Assembly (NCBI RefSeq): GCF_002934545.1
Contig: NZ_PTJA01000015.1
Span: forward strand, 62,001-126,000
Length of the DNA: 64,000 nucleotides
Direction of reading: 5' to 3'
From: Lacrimispora xylanisolvens
Lineage (GTDB): Bacteria; Bacillota; Clostridia; Lachnospirales; Lachnospiraceae
Part shown: positions 1 through 9,443 of the stretch, in pieces
Position numbering within the stretch: the stretch's first letter is position 1
Layout: each line of letters opens with the position of its first letter
Position numbers and translations under genes: made by a program
The notes under the pieces: generated by a model
What the model was told of the DNA's origin: nothing
Seen by the model: the letters and a program-made list of their open reading frames with translations, nothing else
Databases searched by the model: none

Positions 1-1606
1 TCAGCTCACGCTTCAGTGTTTCTCTTACTGCTCCTGCTCCGGTAATCTGGGCGCAGAACATCTCTTCAATTTTTTCTCCAATGCCTGCCTGATAAAGGTC
101 AATTCCGAAAATATGCTCATTAGAGAGGATTTCCTTCAGCTGTCCATGATATGTCTCCGGTTTGCCAAACTCAATTCCTTTCAGCTTTTCTGTCAGTTCA
201 GGAATCATAGGATCAGAGGAGAGTTCAAATGCCTTACCCTGATCATCCACAGCCAGAAGATAGCGGCACCATCCAGCAATTGCCAGCGGGATGGCTTTTA
301 ATTTTTTTGCATCTCCGTATTTTTCCACATATGCCTTAATGGTCTCACCATAACGGATTCCCACCTTCTGAGATGTATCCGTAGCGATTCGCTGAGGTGT
401 ATCAGGCATAAAAGGATTGGGAATTCTGACACGGATTACTTCATCTACGAATTCCAATGGAGACAGAATTCCCGGGTCAGTCACTACCGGCATTCCTTCT
501 ACCGGACCGATCTCATGAACCAGACGGTTCAGCTCTGTATCCTTCATCTCATCTGCAATCAAATCATATCCAAGAACGCAGCCATAAACAGCCAGCGCTG
601 TGTGCAGCGGATTTAAGCAGGTGGTAACTTTCATACGCTCTACTTTATTTACAGTATCCCGGTCTGTCATATACACTCCGGCTTTCTCAAGCGCCGGTCT
701 TCCGTTGGGGAATTTGTCTTCAATTACCAGATACTGGGGTCCTTCTGCATTGACAAATGGCGCAATGTAGGTTTTTTTGGAAGTGATCACCGGAGCCATA
801 TCCTCAACTCCTGCTTTTTCCAGTTCACTGCATACAGAATCTGCAGGACGTGGTGTGATCTTGTCAATCATGGACCAGGGGAAGGAAACAACTGATTCAT
901 CTTCCAGATAATCAACAAATGCTTTCTCTGCAAATCCCCTGCTCTCCCACTCTTTTGCAACTGTGACGATGGACTGTTTCAGTTTTTCACCATTATGAGA
1001 GCAGTTATCCATAGAAACCACTGCCAGAGGTGCTTTGTTTGCCTTAAACCGTTCAAGGAGAAGGGCACATACCACAGCCATGGCAGAAACTGCTTTCTCA
1101 GGACCATTATCCAGATCAGCTAAGATAAATGGGAAATAATTTCCTTCGGTTCCTTTCAGTGCATAGCCTTTCTCTGTAATGGTAAAAGAAGCCATCTGAA
1201 GTTCCGGATTAACGAAGATCTCTTTCAGACGATTCCACTCAGCTGCAACACCTGACTGGGCTCGGATCGCTTCTGTCAGGGAGCCGATCACCTTTTTTCC
1301 AGTAGAACCATCTGCGTTCAGGGTTACTGCAAGAACCAGATTGTCATATGGATCATAGATCTTATCAATTACATCAAAGTCAAAGGTCTCCACACAGGTG
1401 ATTCCCTTGGTGCTCTCGCCCTGTGCAATTAAGGTATCTGCAATTCCACCGATAAAGATACGAAAGATATTACCTGCGCCAAAATGTACCCAGACCGGTG
1501 ACTCTTTTGTTTCTCTGACCACTGTTTCAATGTCATAAAGCGGAAGGCTGATTCCAGCTGCCTCCCAGGCTTCTTTTTTCTTTAAACCTTCTAATGTCAG
1601 CTTCAT
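1..1606 (-). CDS. uxuB: Mannitol dehydrogenase-family oxidoreductase, probable fructuronate reductase (3' end outside window)
   Basis: The frame opens at an ATG preceded by AAGGAGG and runs off the left edge, so the C-terminus is missing. The start MKLTLEGLKKKEAW and the segment VWVHFGAGNIFRIF (nucleotide-binding start) are those of the mannitol dehydrogenase/UxuB/UxaB family. Later segments include VSMDNCSHNG and KVTTCLNPLHTALAVYG, typical of the C-terminal mannitol dehydrogenase domain. Family role: NAD-dependent reduction of D-fructuronate to D-mannonate in hexuronate breakdown. It sits 16 nt downstream of uxuA on the same strand, which favours fructuronate over tagaturonate or mannitol as substrate; this part is inference from context. 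Confidence 0.85.
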   Translation of the reverse strand, partial: MKLTLEGLKKKEAWEAAGISLPLYDIETVVRETKESPVWVHFGAGNIFRIFIGGIADTLIAQGESTKGITCVETFDFDVIDKIYDPYDNLVLAVTLNADGSTGKKVIGSLTEAIRAQSGVAAEWNRLKEIFVNPELQMASFTITEKGYALKGTEGNYFPFILADLDNGPEKAVSAMAVVCALLLERFKANKAPLAVVSMDNCSHNGEKLKQSIVTVAKEWESRGFAEKAFVDYLEDESVVSFPWSMIDKITPRPADSVCSELEKAGVEDMAPVITSKKTYIAPFVNAEGPQYLVIEDKFPNGRPALEKAGVYMTDRDTVNKVERMKVTTCLNPLHTALAVYGCVLGYDLIADEMKDTELNRLVHEIGPVEGMPVVTDPGILSPLEFVDEVIRVRIPNPFMPDTPQRIATDTSQKVGIRYGETIKAYVEKYGDAKKLKAIPLAIAGWCRYLLAVDDQGKAFELSSDPMIPELTEKLKGIEFGKPETYHGQLKEILSNEHIFGIDLYQAGIGEKIEEMFCAQITGAGAVRETLKREL

Positions 1607-1621
1607 ACCGGCACTGCCTCC

Positions 1622-2695
1622 TTAGTTTTTCCCAGATTCCTTATCAATGGCTTCCCATAATCCCTGAAGATATACTGCACCCAGTGCTCTGTCATAAAGA
1701 CCATATCCAGGCATGGCAACCTCATCCCAGATCATTCTTCCATGATCCGGACGGATTACACCGTCAAATCCTGTTTCATACAGTGCTTTCATAATTGCAT
1801 GCATGTCCATGGATCCGTCAGAAGAAAGATGAGCTGCTTCTTCGAAATCTCTGTCGCTGTTATATTTTAAGTTTCTTACATGTGCAAATGGAATTCTTCC
1901 TTTTGCAGCTTTGATAATATCACAGATATCATTAGCCGGATTGGAACCAAGTGATCCTGTGCATAAGGTAATACCGTTGTATGGCTTGTCAACTGCCTTT
2001 AACAGTTTTACAATTCTGTCTTTGTCGCGTACAATTCTTGGAAGACCAAAGATCGGCCATGCCGGATCGTCGGGATGAATACCCATTTTAATATCATATT
2101 TTTCACAAACTTCGCCAATTGACTCCAGGAAATAAACAAGATTATTAAACAGTTTCTCATCATCAATGTCTTTGTATGCTTCAAATAAAGCTTCCAGACG
2201 GGAAAGACGCTCTGGCTCCCAGCCTGGCATTACAAAGCCGTTGGACATCTTTTCTACTGATTCCTTCATATGTGCAGGATCGATTTTATCTACTACATCC
2301 TGGTTATATGCAAGTACGGTTGATCCATCCGGACGTACTCTTGCAAGATCGGAACGTGTCCAGTCAAATACAGGCATAAAATTGTAGCAAACCATATGAA
2401 TTCCGGCTTTTCCAAGATTCTCAAGAGTCTCAATATAATTAGCAATATGCTGTTCCCGTTTTTCCGTACCAATCTTAATATCATCAGAGATATTAACGGA
2501 TTCAATTCCTGCGATGGTAAGGCCTTCTTCTTCTACTACTCTTTTCAGTTCAGCAATCTCTGCTTCTGTCCAGACTTCTCCTGCCTGCTTTCCCATCAGA
2601 GTTGTAATTACACTTTTCACTCCAGGTATCTGTTTGATTTGTTTCAGGGACACACTGTCATATCCTGGTCCATACCAGCGTAAAGTCATTTCCAT
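1622..2695 (-). CDS. uxuA: Mannonate dehydratase
   Basis: About 357 residues starting MEMTLRWYGPG. An upstream TTG would add eight residues, but ACAGGAGG lies at the right distance from this ATG. The enzyme dehydrates D-mannonate to 2-keto-3-deoxygluconate in the cytoplasm. The metal/substrate segment GIHPDDPAWPIFGLPRI in the middle and GVIRPDHGR near the C-terminus are family signatures of the xylose-isomerase-like TIM barrel. It heads a uxuA-uxuB operon. Control is probably by the divergent GntR gene, because a perfect palindrome lies in the shared intergenic region. Confidence 0.93.
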   Translation of the reverse strand: MEMTLRWYGPGYDSVSLKQIKQIPGVKSVITTLMGKQAGEVWTEAEIAELKRVVEEEGLTIAGIESVNISDDIKIGTEKREQHIANYIETLENLGKAGIHMVCYNFMPVFDWTRSDLARVRPDGSTVLAYNQDVVDKIDPAHMKESVEKMSNGFVMPGWEPERLSRLEALFEAYKDIDDEKLFNNLVYFLESIGEVCEKYDIKMGIHPDDPAWPIFGLPRIVRDKDRIVKLLKAVDKPYNGITLCTGSLGSNPANDICDIIKAAKGRIPFAHVRNLKYNSDRDFEEAAHLSSDGSMDMHAIMKALYETGFDGVIRPDHGRMIWDEVAMPGYGLYDRALGAVYLQGLWEAIDKESGKN

Positions 2696-3100
2696 CGTTT
2701 TGTTCCTCCTGTTTTGCAATCAGTTATTGTTTTACTTTATCATGAGGCCGGCACATAATAAGTCCTGTCCTATTATATGCTAGTATTGCCCAGCCAACCA
2801 AACATGTATGAATTTCTCTTTTACATGTCTTTCTATCTTGTATGGTAGTATATTACGGAGAAATATTCAATATGTAATTTTGTATATTTTTTATCTTATT
2901 TTTTGTGCATTATGACATATTTTCACTTTTATCCCTTATTTCATTGACATTTACCCGCTTTCAAAGCATGATACTTGTATACAAGTTATTGCCTATTTTC
3001 AGGGGTTATCAATAAAACAATAGATAAACTTGCTGTTCAGTAGTATACTAACCGTATGTTCCTGCCTGCAGGATTTATATTTTGATAAGAGAGGTTTTTT
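2696..3100. other. Divergent intergenic region, uxuA / GntR regulator
   Basis: About 400 AT-rich bases without a convincing gene. It carries the palindrome listed separately and a second perfect 10-bp palindrome TAGTATACTA (3041-3050), 50 nt before the regulator start. The second may be another operator or part of a promoter, since it contains TATACT. Both divergent promoters should lie here. I could not assign -35/-10 pairs with confidence. Confidence 0.6.
2973..2986. promoter_or_regulatory. GntR/FadR-type operator candidate
   Basis: Perfect 14-bp palindrome ACTTGTATACAAGT between divergent uxuA and a FadR-subfamily regulator gene. The core TTGTATACAA matches the style of operators known for FadR-subfamily hexuronate regulators. 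Binding is inferred, not shown. Confidence 0.6.
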
Positions 3101-3778
3101 ATGAAATTGTTCGATCGGTCTCCCGGAGAGAATGCCAGAAATTATGCGATACGCGTTCTTCTCTATAATATTATTAACTTAGAGCTTGCTCCAGGAAGTG
3201 CAGTAAGTGAAAATGAGCTTTCTTCCACTTTGAATCTTTCAAGAACACCAGTCAGAGAAGCGCTGATTGAACTTAGCAAATCCAGCCTAGTTGAAATACT
3301 GCCCCAGCGGGGAAGTTATATTTCTAAAATAGATTATGAACGAATTGAAGAAGCCCGCTTTATGAGACTTGTTCTAGAGAACGCTGTGGTGAAGCTTGCC
3401 TGTGAAAGTCCTGAACCGGTGGACTTAAAGAAGCTGAAGGATAATATCAGTGAGCAGAAGTTCTGTCTGGAACAGGAAGACACAGCCAGATTCTTTCCTC
3501 TGGATAATGAATTTCACATGCTTTTATTCCAGTCCGTGAATAAGGCCAGAACATTTGAGGTCATCCAGTCCCAGATGGTACATTTTGACCGGATCAGAAC
3601 TCTTTCCTTAAAGTCCAGTAAGCCCACCAAGATCGTGGAAGATCACGAGAATATTATCTATGCCATCGAGCGCAGGGATACAGAACTGGCTGAAATTTTA
3701 ATGACCAGACATATCAACCGGCACCAGATGGAAAAATCAGAACTTGTGGCAGCATTCCCCGACTATTTTATTCAATAA
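3101..3778 (+). CDS. GntR-family (FadR subfamily) transcriptional regulator
   Basis: 225 residues. An N-terminal winged helix-turn-helix (ELSSTLNLSRTPVREALIEL, about residues 40-60) is followed by an all-helical FCD effector domain. AAGAGAGG precedes the ATG. It is divergent from uxuA-uxuB, so the simplest reading is a local regulator of mannonate/fructuronate catabolism, probably repressing until an intermediate binds the FCD domain. A strong hairpin terminator follows directly. The ligand is not readable from the sequence. Confidence 0.88.
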   Translation: MKLFDRSPGENARNYAIRVLLYNIINLELAPGSAVSENELSSTLNLSRTPVREALIELSKSSLVEILPQRGSYISKIDYERIEEARFMRLVLENAVVKLACESPEPVDLKKLKDNISEQKFCLEQEDTARFFPLDNEFHMLLFQSVNKARTFEVIQSQMVHFDRIRTLSLKSSKPTKIVEDHENIIYAIERRDTELAEILMTRHINRHQMEKSELVAAFPDYFIQ

Positions 3779-3782
3779 GAAA

Positions 3783-3825
3783 AAAAATCCCTCTCAGACA
3801 ACGACTATGTCCAAGAGGGATTTTT
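3783..3825 (+). terminator. Rho-independent terminator after GntR gene
   Basis: Inverted repeat AAAAATCCCTCT / AGAGGGATTTTT with inner pairing, directly after the regulator stop codon and ending in a T run. Confidence 0.85.
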
Positions 3826-3844
3826 CAGATATTTTGTATTTTTA

Positions 3845-3880
3845 TTGGTATATTTATAAGATGACTCATATAATTATACT
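3845..3880 (+). promoter_or_regulatory. Promoter candidate for the small toxin gene
   Basis: TTGGTA at 3845-3850 and TATAAT at 3869-3874 with an 18-nt gap. A start near 3881 would give a leader of about 70 nt that includes the left arm of the inverted repeat. Confidence 0.45.
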
Positions 3881-3953
3881 GGCAGGTACAAACTGCTGGC
3901 AATCGTGTATAGGGTGGTAGGCCTCGATTCTACATAGAATGGAGGTGTTGCTC

Positions 3954-4040
3954 ATGAAGAATTATGACTTTAAGGACCTGATGTCTTTTGGTATGTTCCT
4001 TCTGGCACTGCTGACATTCGTCTTTATGACGTGTCATTAA
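3954..4040 (+). CDS. Small hydrophobic peptide, putative holin-like (type I) toxin
   Basis: A 28-codon gene with a good ribosome site (GGAGGT, about 9 nt before ATG). The peptide has a short polar start (MKNYDFKDLM), one membrane-spanning stretch (SFGMFLLALLTFVFM) and a tiny polar tail (TCH). It resembles the short holin-like toxins of Firmicutes type I systems from memory of the family. It sits alone between two terminators, with an antisense-oriented promoter beyond its 3' end and a bracketing inverted repeat, which is the architecture expected of a toxin/antisense RNA pair. Toxicity is not shown. Confidence 0.6.
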   Translation: MKNYDFKDLMSFGMFLLALLTFVFMTCH

Positions 4041-4042
4041 CC

Positions 4043-4087
4043 GCAAAAAGCCTTCCCTGTACTTTGGCCGGTCGGGAAGGTTTTTGC
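4043..4087. terminator. Bidirectional terminator of the toxin locus
   Basis: GCAAAAAGCCTTCCC pairs with GGGAAGGTTTTTGC with one bulged base. T runs lie on both strands, so it can end both the toxin mRNA and a convergent antisense RNA. Confidence 0.75.
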
Positions 4088-4128
4088 TTTTCAACTTAGC
4101 CAACCACCCTGTGGCGATTGCCTTTCTT
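4043..4128 (-). ncRNA. Putative antitoxin small RNA
   Basis: Predicted from a minus-strand promoter TTGTAA (4162-4157), 16-nt gap, TATAAT (4140-4135), pointing at the toxin gene and ending at the shared hairpin. The RNA would be about 85 nt and complementary to the 3' end of the toxin transcript, with a 5' end that copies the toxin leader arm. It is inferred from geometry only. Confidence 0.45.
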
Positions 4129-4210
4129 TATTATATTATACCTGCAATATAAAATATTACAAGTACAGGCATTTATTTTGAAATCATTTCAGAAATTTCT
4201 AGCAATCCCC

Positions 4211-5284
4211 TTAATTCTCATTCAGTCTGGCAAGCTTTTCTGCCTGATCTGCTGCAATCAGAGAATCCAAAAGTTCGTATATATCTCCATTCATAATGGA
4301 ATCAATCTTATAAAGAGTCAGCTTAATCCGGTGATCAGTCACACGGCCCTGTGGGAAATTGTAGGTTCTGATCTTCTCAGACCGGTCACCTGTACCAATC
4401 TGGCTTCTGCGGGCCTCTGACTCAGAATTCTGTCTCTTCTCCAGCTCAATATCATATAGCTTGGAACGAAGCAGACGAAATGCCTTCTCTTTGTTCTGAA
4501 GCTGGGATTTTTCAGTCTGGCTGTAAATTACAATACCAGTAGGCATATGTGTCAGACGAACAGCGGAATCCGTTGTGTTGACGCACTGTCCGCCGTTACC
4601 GGAAGCACGCATAACATCGATTCTTACGTCCTTATCTTCAATCACTACATCCACATCTTCCGCTTCCGGCATAACTGCCACAGTAGCCGTAGACGTATGA
4701 ATTCTTCCGCCGCTCTCTGTCTCCGGCACTCTCTGAACACGGTGAACGCCGCTTTCGTATTTCATCTTGGAATAAGCGCCTTTTCCTGTAATCATGGCAA
4801 CAACTTCCTTAAAACCGCCGATTCCGTTCTCATTAACGCTGATTAACTCAACTTTCCATCTCTGTGCTTCAGCATAATTGACATACATACGGTACAGCTC
4901 AGAAGCAAAAAGGGCTGCCTCGTCGCCGCCTGCTCCTGCACGGATCTCCAGCATGATATTTTTATCATCATTGGGATCCTTAGGTAAAAGAAGTATTTTC
5001 AGCTCCTGTTCCAACTGTTCAATGCGCTTTTTAGCATCGGATAATTCTTCCTTTGCCATCTCCCGCATCTCTTCATCGCTCTCTTCCTCAAGAAGAGCCA
5101 CACTTTCTTCCACGGTTTGTTTTGCTTTCTTATACTGGGTATAAGCTTCCACCAGGTCTGCTAAATCTGCCTGTTCCTTCATCAGCTTCCGAAACCGGTT
5201 CTGATCCTCTGCAACAGACGGGTTATTCAGTTCCTGCATCAGCTCTTCATAATGAATTAATATATCATCTAAACGATCAAACAT
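4211..5284 (-). CDS. prfA: Peptide chain release factor 1
   Basis: 357 residues from [15 protein letters not shown], with TTTTGGAGG upstream. It recognises UAA/UAG stop codons and triggers peptide release on the ribosome. The catalytic GGQ lies near residue 230 in [19 protein letters not shown], a near-invariant class I release factor signature. It lies just downstream of prmC, whose product methylates this GGQ glutamine, in a prmC-prfA operon. Length is normal and nothing is missing. Confidence 0.97.
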   Translation of the reverse strand: MFDRLDDILIHYEELMQELNNPSVAEDQNRFRKLMKEQADLADLVEAYTQYKKAKQTVEESVALLEEESDEEMREMAKEELSDAKKRIEQLEQELKILLLPKDPNDDKNIMLEIRAGAGGDEAALFASELYRMYVNYAEAQRWKVELISVNENGIGGFKEVVAMITGKGAYSKMKYESGVHRVQRVPETESGGRIHTSTATVAVMPEAEDVDVVIEDKDVRIDVMRASGNGGQCVNTTDSAVRLTHMPTGIVIYSQTEKSQLQNKEKAFRLLRSKLYDIELEKRQNSESEARRSQIGTGDRSEKIRTYNFPQGRVTDHRIKLTLYKIDSIMNGDIYELLDSLIAADQAEKLARLNEN

Positions 5285-5323
5285 TGGTATCCTCCAAAAT
5301 CTCACCAAAAGGGTCTGTGCCCA

Positions 5324-6193
5324 TTATTTTTCTATACTTCCACTCACTACGCGGTCCAGCCCCGCTGCATCGCACCATGACCGGATGTTGACAAAACCTG
5401 CTTCCCGAAGCAATGCGCTGACTGCATCTTTTTGATCATAACCGATTTCCAGATAAAGCGCACCACCAGGATTTAAGTAATTCCGGCCTTCTGCTGCCAG
5501 CTTTCTGTAAAAATAAAGGCCGTCCTCTTTCCCGTCAAGAGCCAGAAACGGCTCATGATCACGAACCTCCGGCTGCAGCTGGCTGATTACACCGGTGGGA
5601 ATGTAGGGTGGATTGGACACAATCACATCAAATGCTTCATCTGACCCAATGGCATCAAATAAATCGCTTAACAGGAATGTAATGTTCTCTTTCCCTAAAA
5701 TTGCTTCCCCGTTTCTCTTTGCTACCTTTAACGCTTCATCAGAAATATCTGCTGCTACAACCGATTCAAACCCGCCAAGCCTGGCAAGGCTGATAGCGAT
5801 ACACCCGCTTCCGGTGCACAGATCAAGCACCCTGGGATTCCTGCCCTTATAATCCTTTAAAATCTGTTCCACCAGAGTTTCTGTATCCTGTCTGGGAATG
5901 AGAACATGCTCATTGACAAAAAAGTCCAGCCCCATAAATTCCCTGCTCCCGGTTATCTGCTGAAGTGGAATTCTCTTTTCACGAAGAGCAAGCATTTGGT
6001 AAAAATCCTGGATTGATTCTCCCGATTTCTCTGTTTCATTCATAGTCCTGTACCGGTCAATCAGAAAATGAGTCAGATCTGTATGGAAAGCTTCAAGCAG
6101 TAAATATCTGGCATCAATCTCAGCTTCCTGTATTCCTGCTTTCATAAGCCGGCCTGTTCCTTCTTCCAATAGCTGATTTAACGTTACGCTCAT
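5324..6193 (-). CDS. prmC: Release factor glutamine N5-methyltransferase
   Basis: 289 residues. The SAM-binding motif DLCTGSGCIAISLA sits at about 124-137, and the catalytic NPPY (VSNPPYIPTG) at 194-197 is diagnostic of N-methylation of the release-factor glutamine. The N-terminal helical domain (1-90) recognises the release factor. The start codon overlaps the stop of the upstream yqhQ gene by 4 nt, so they are translationally coupled. Confidence 0.96.
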   Translation of the reverse strand: MSVTLNQLLEEGTGRLMKAGIQEAEIDARYLLLEAFHTDLTHFLIDRYRTMNETEKSGESIQDFYQMLALREKRIPLQQITGSREFMGLDFFVNEHVLIPRQDTETLVEQILKDYKGRNPRVLDLCTGSGCIAISLARLGGFESVVAADISDEALKVAKRNGEAILGKENITFLLSDLFDAIGSDEAFDVIVSNPPYIPTGVISQLQPEVRDHEPFLALDGKEDGLYFYRKLAAEGRNYLNPGGALYLEIGYDQKDAVSALLREAGFVNIRSWCDAAGLDRVVSGSIEK

Positions 6194-7134
6194 GACTGAT
6201 TCTCCGTAAAATTCTTTTTAAGAAATTCTCTCCAGTCAAATACTGCTTCAACAGAAGCAATCCCTACCTCGATCATGGAATCATCTGGTTCACTGGTAGT
6301 CAGCCCCTGCATCCACATGCCCGGTCTGCTTAAAATATCCACCAGCTTTGAATCACTGCGGCCTGCGATCCGCAGAAGCTCATAGGATACCCCTGCGATT
6401 ACCGGAATGAGAATAATACGGCTTAAAATCCGAAGGGGCAGAGTCTTTACCTGAATTACCATAAAGAATAAAATACTGATAATCATAACAATTAAAAGAA
6501 AACTGGTTCCGCAGCGCTTATGTTCCTTGGAACTGTTCCTTACATTTTCCACATTCAGTTCCAGTCCGTGTTCCAGACAGTTAATACATTTATGTTCGGC
6601 CCCATGGTACATGAAGGTACGTCTGATATCTTCCATACGGGATACCAGCTTGATATAAGCGATAAAAATACCAATCCGGATCACACCTTCTAAAATAGCC
6701 ATGATAGTCTGTGACTTAATAAAATGGCGAAATATATTCGCCAGAAACAGGGGCAGCACCATGAATATGCAGATTGCCATAATCACGGAAAATACCATCA
6801 CCATGCTCATAAGCGCTTTTTCCATCTTTTCACCAAAGACCCGCTCCAACAGCTTCTCGAATTTAGAGGGCTCTAAATCTTCCTCATCGTCTTCAAAGAA
6901 ACTGGCAGAAAAAGTAAGCGATCTCATCCCCAGTATCATGGAGTCGGCAAAGCTGAAAATACCTCTGAAAAATGGAAGAGAAAACAGCTTTACTTTTTCT
7001 CCCATACTAATATACGTATCTTTTTTTACTTCAATGGTTCCGTCCGGCTTTCGGACTGCTGTGGCATACTCATCCCTGTTTTTCATCATAACGCCTTCAA
7101 TCACGGCCTGACCGCCGATTCCTGAATACTTCAT
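6190..7134 (-). CDS. yqhQ: DUF1385-family membrane protein (YqhQ-like)
   Basis: 314 residues with at least four hydrophobic spans (about 110-145, 150-170, 215-235, 240-260). The conserved block MYHGAEHKCINCLEHG near residue 175 holds the family's His/Cys residues. The N-terminus GGQAVIEGVMMK is also a family hallmark. Function is unknown. In Clostridia it is commonly linked to prmC, prfA and rpmE, as here. It is probably a polytopic inner-membrane protein with a housekeeping role. Confidence 0.88.
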   Translation of the reverse strand: MKYSGIGGQAVIEGVMMKNRDEYATAVRKPDGTIEVKKDTYISMGEKVKLFSLPFFRGIFSFADSMILGMRSLTFSASFFEDDEEDLEPSKFEKLLERVFGEKMEKALMSMVMVFSVIMAICIFMVLPLFLANIFRHFIKSQTIMAILEGVIRIGIFIAYIKLVSRMEDIRRTFMYHGAEHKCINCLEHGLELNVENVRNSSKEHKRCGTSFLLIVMIISILFFMVIQVKTLPLRILSRIILIPVIAGVSYELLRIAGRSDSKLVDILSRPGMWMQGLTTSEPDDSMIEVGIASVEAVFDWREFLKKNFTENQS

Positions 7135-7186
7135 ACGCCAACCACCTCTCTGTAGGAAAATAGGTGCAACAAAATTCTAATTTCAA

Positions 7187-7227
7187 AAAAGGTTGAGCTA
7201 AAGTGTTTCCACTAAACTCAACCTTTT
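7187..7227 (-). terminator. Terminator after rpmE
   Basis: AAAAGGTTGAG / CTCAACCTTTT hairpin with a T run on the minus strand, lying between rpmE and yqhQ. It ends rpmE as a separate short transcript. Confidence 0.8.
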
Positions 7228-7240
7228 CTTTGCTCCAAAC

Positions 7241-7447
7241 TTATTCAGCCTTAACGCCATATTTACGATTGAATTTATCAATACGTCCACGAGCGGAAGC
7301 AGCTTTCTGCTGACCGGTGTAGAATGAATGGCATTTAGAACAAACTTCTACGTGGATGTCTTCCTTTGTAGAACCAGTTACGAATTCATTACCACAGTTG
7401 CAAACAACCTTTGCCTGGTAGTAATTTGGATGGATTCCTTCTTTCAT
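7241..7447 (-). CDS. rpmE: 50S ribosomal protein L31, zinc-binding type
   Basis: 68 residues from [18 protein letters not shown] three codons upstream is in frame, but GAGGTG is spaced for this ATG. The cysteine pairs CNCGN and CSKCH are the zinc ligands of the C+ paralogue. It is part of the large-subunit surface at the subunit interface. It sits between rho and yqhQ, the usual Clostridia order. Confidence 0.96.
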   Translation of the reverse strand: MKEGIHPNYYQAKVVCNCGNEFVTGSTKEDIHVEVCSKCHSFYTGQQKAASARGRIDKFNRKYGVKAE

Positions 7448-7581
7448 GATTTTCACCTCGCATACTCAGATTTCTATTAAATCGCGGTTTGTAAACCGAC
7501 TTTGTCTAATAAACAGCTTGTACAGTATATCATATAAAATTTCTTAATGCAAGCATTTATTTATATAAAAGATAGCAGCTT

Positions 7582-9279
7582 TTAGAAAAACCGCATCTTT
7601 TTTGACATATCTACGAATTCCCGGTTGTTCTTTGTTTTTGCAAACAGGTCCAGAATCTTTTCTACTGCATCTTCTGGCTTTAATGTATTGGTCGCCTTAC
7701 GTATAATATCAACAGCCTCTGCCTCTTCTCTGGTAAGCAGCAGATCGTCCCTTCTGGTTCCGGACTTTAAGATATCAATGGCAGGGAAGATTCTCTTCTC
7801 GGACAGCTTTCTGTCAAGAACCAGTTCCATGTTACCTGTACCTTTAAATTCCTCATAAATGACGTCGTCCATACGGCTTCCCGTATCAACAAGTGCTGTG
7901 GCAAGTACGGTAAGACTTCCGCCCTCCCTCATGTTTCTTGCTGCACCGAAAAAGCGTTTGGGCATATGAAGTGCTGCCGGATCAAGACCGCCGGAAAGAG
8001 TCCTTCCACTTGGTGCAACCGTTAAGTTATATGCTCTTGCAAGGCGGGTTATGCTGTCTAACAGTATCACCACGTCTCTTCCATGTTCTACAAGGCGTTT
8101 GGCTCTCTCAATTACCATCTCTGACACCCGTTTGTGACGGTCAGGAAGTTCGTCAAACGTGGAATAAAGAACCTCTACATTATTTCCTACAATAGACTCC
8201 TTGATATCGGTAACCTCTTCCGGGCGCTCATCAATGAGAAGTATCATAAGATGAATCTCAGGGTGATTGAGTGTGATTGCCTTGGCCACCTGCTTTAATA
8301 ACGTGGTCTTACCTGCTTTTGGCGGAGATACAATCATACCTCGCTGTCCCTTACCAATAGGAGCTAATAAATCCACCACTCTCATGGCAGTGGTACTCTT
8401 TCCTCCATCCGTCTCCATATGAAGACGTTTATCCGGAAATATGGGGGTCATATTCTCAAAATTCGGACGGCGCTCTGCCATACTGGTGGGATATCCGTTA
8501 ATTTTCTTCACATATAAGAGCGCTGCAAACTTTTCTGCAGCAGTCTTTACTCTGCGGCTTCCATGTATAATATCTCCGGTCTTCATGTTAAAGCGGCGGA
8601 TCTGTGATGGCGCCACATAAACATCGTTCTCACCCGGAAGATAATTCTCGCACCGGATAAATCCAAATCCGTCCGGCATGACTTCCAGAATTCCATGTGC
8701 ATCAATACCGCTGTCAAGCTCCTGAAGCTCAGGGCTCGGCTGAAAATCCACCTTGGGTTCTTCCGTCACATATTCCGGCCTTGACTCCGTTCTGACAGGG
8801 TTTTCACTTCTGACAGGATTTTCACTCCTGACAGGTGCTTCGCTCCTGACAGACATGTCATTTCTTACCATTCCTTCATTTCTTCCGGAATTCTCATATC
8901 GGTTATTGTTTTCAGAACCTGCTGCCCCGGCAGGACGGTATGGTCTCTGCTGTGTATCCTGACGATAAGTGCGGACAACAGTTTTCTTTATATTATTCTG
9001 AACCGGCGTATTCGGCTGCTCGCCAGCGGTCTGGGGCTGGGAAACGGGCGGTTTGCTCACTTCTTTCTCTGCCTGTTCGGTTACATGCTCTTTGGCGGGT
9101 TCCCTGCTTTCTGCCGCAACACTCCCTGCTACAACTGCAGAATCAGAAGCTTCTCCTTCCTTTTCACAGAGTATATTTATAATATCGGGCTTTCTCATGG
9201 AACTGTAGCCCTTTATCCCCTGGGCTTTGGCAAGCTCCTTTAACTCCGCTAACGGCAATGTCTGTAATTTTTCACGCAT
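7582..9279 (-). CDS. rho: Transcription termination factor Rho
   Basis: 565 residues from [17 protein letters not shown]. An ATG five codons earlier exists, but its codons form the AAGGAG ribosome site of this start. Order of parts: Rho N-terminal helical domain (1-45), a long polar insertion rich in Asn, Arg, Ser and Glu (45-190), the cold-shock-like RNA-binding domain ([18 protein letters not shown], about 196-260), then the RecA-type ATPase with Walker A PPKAGKTT near 320 and Walker [14 protein letters not shown]. It is a hexameric RNA-dependent ATPase that ends transcription. The insertion is typical in position for Firmicutes/Actinobacteria Rho but contains an in-frame hexapeptide repeat. 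Confidence 0.97.
   Translation of the reverse strand: MREKLQTLPLAELKELAKAQGIKGYSSMRKPDIINILCEKEGEASDSAVVAGSVAAESREPAKEHVTEQAEKEVSKPPVSQPQTAGEQPNTPVQNNIKKTVVRTYRQDTQQRPYRPAGAAGSENNNRYENSGRNEGMVRNDMSVRSEAPVRSENPVRSENPVRTESRPEYVTEEPKVDFQPSPELQELDSGIDAHGILEVMPDGFGFIRCENYLPGENDVYVAPSQIRRFNMKTGDIIHGSRRVKTAAEKFAALLYVKKINGYPTSMAERRPNFENMTPIFPDKRLHMETDGGKSTTAMRVVDLLAPIGKGQRGMIVSPPKAGKTTLLKQVAKAITLNHPEIHLMILLIDERPEEVTDIKESIVGNNVEVLYSTFDELPDRHKRVSEMVIERAKRLVEHGRDVVILLDSITRLARAYNLTVAPSGRTLSGGLDPAALHMPKRFFGAARNMREGGSLTVLATALVDTGSRMDDVIYEEFKGTGNMELVLDRKLSEKRIFPAIDILKSGTRRDDLLLTREEAEAVDIIRKATNTLKPEDAVEKILDLFAKTKNNREFVDMSKKMRFF
8783..8854 (-). repeat. 18-bp tandem repeat inside rho
   Basis: Four adjacent 18-bp units built around CTCCTGACAGG variants encode the hexapeptide series ending in SENPVR. 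They lie in the disordered Rho insertion. Being in frame, they could vary in copy number without breaking the gene. Confidence 0.8.
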
Positions 9280-9332
9280 ATTAATCTCCTTCATGATTCC
9301 TAATACCAGTTGTTTCGTAATCTTGGGAATGA

Positions 9333-9353
9333 TTTACGATAGAATATCGTAAA
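9333..9353. repeat. Inverted repeat upstream of rho
   Basis: Perfect 8-bp arms TTTACGAT / ATCGTAAA around a 5-nt loop, in the rho leader/promoter region. It could be a protein site or a leader hairpin. No regulator is evident. Confidence 0.5.
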
Positions 9354-9443
9354 CAGACGACCGGAATTTACTTCCGATCCTAATCATGTTGAATCAGGTC
9401 GTACGATATGCCTATTATATACCTTTATATATAAAAAGAAAAG

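Larger units (their letters stand above)
3898..4122. repeat. Inverted repeat bracketing the small toxin gene
   Basis: The left arm (3898-3923) contains GGCAATCG and AGGGTGGT. The right arm (4098-4122), read on the other strand, contains the same two blocks in the same order with a short unmatched middle. The arms flank the 28-codon gene and its terminator. As a result the two convergent transcripts would start with almost the same sequence, and a read-through toxin RNA could pair its ends. Confidence 0.7.
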
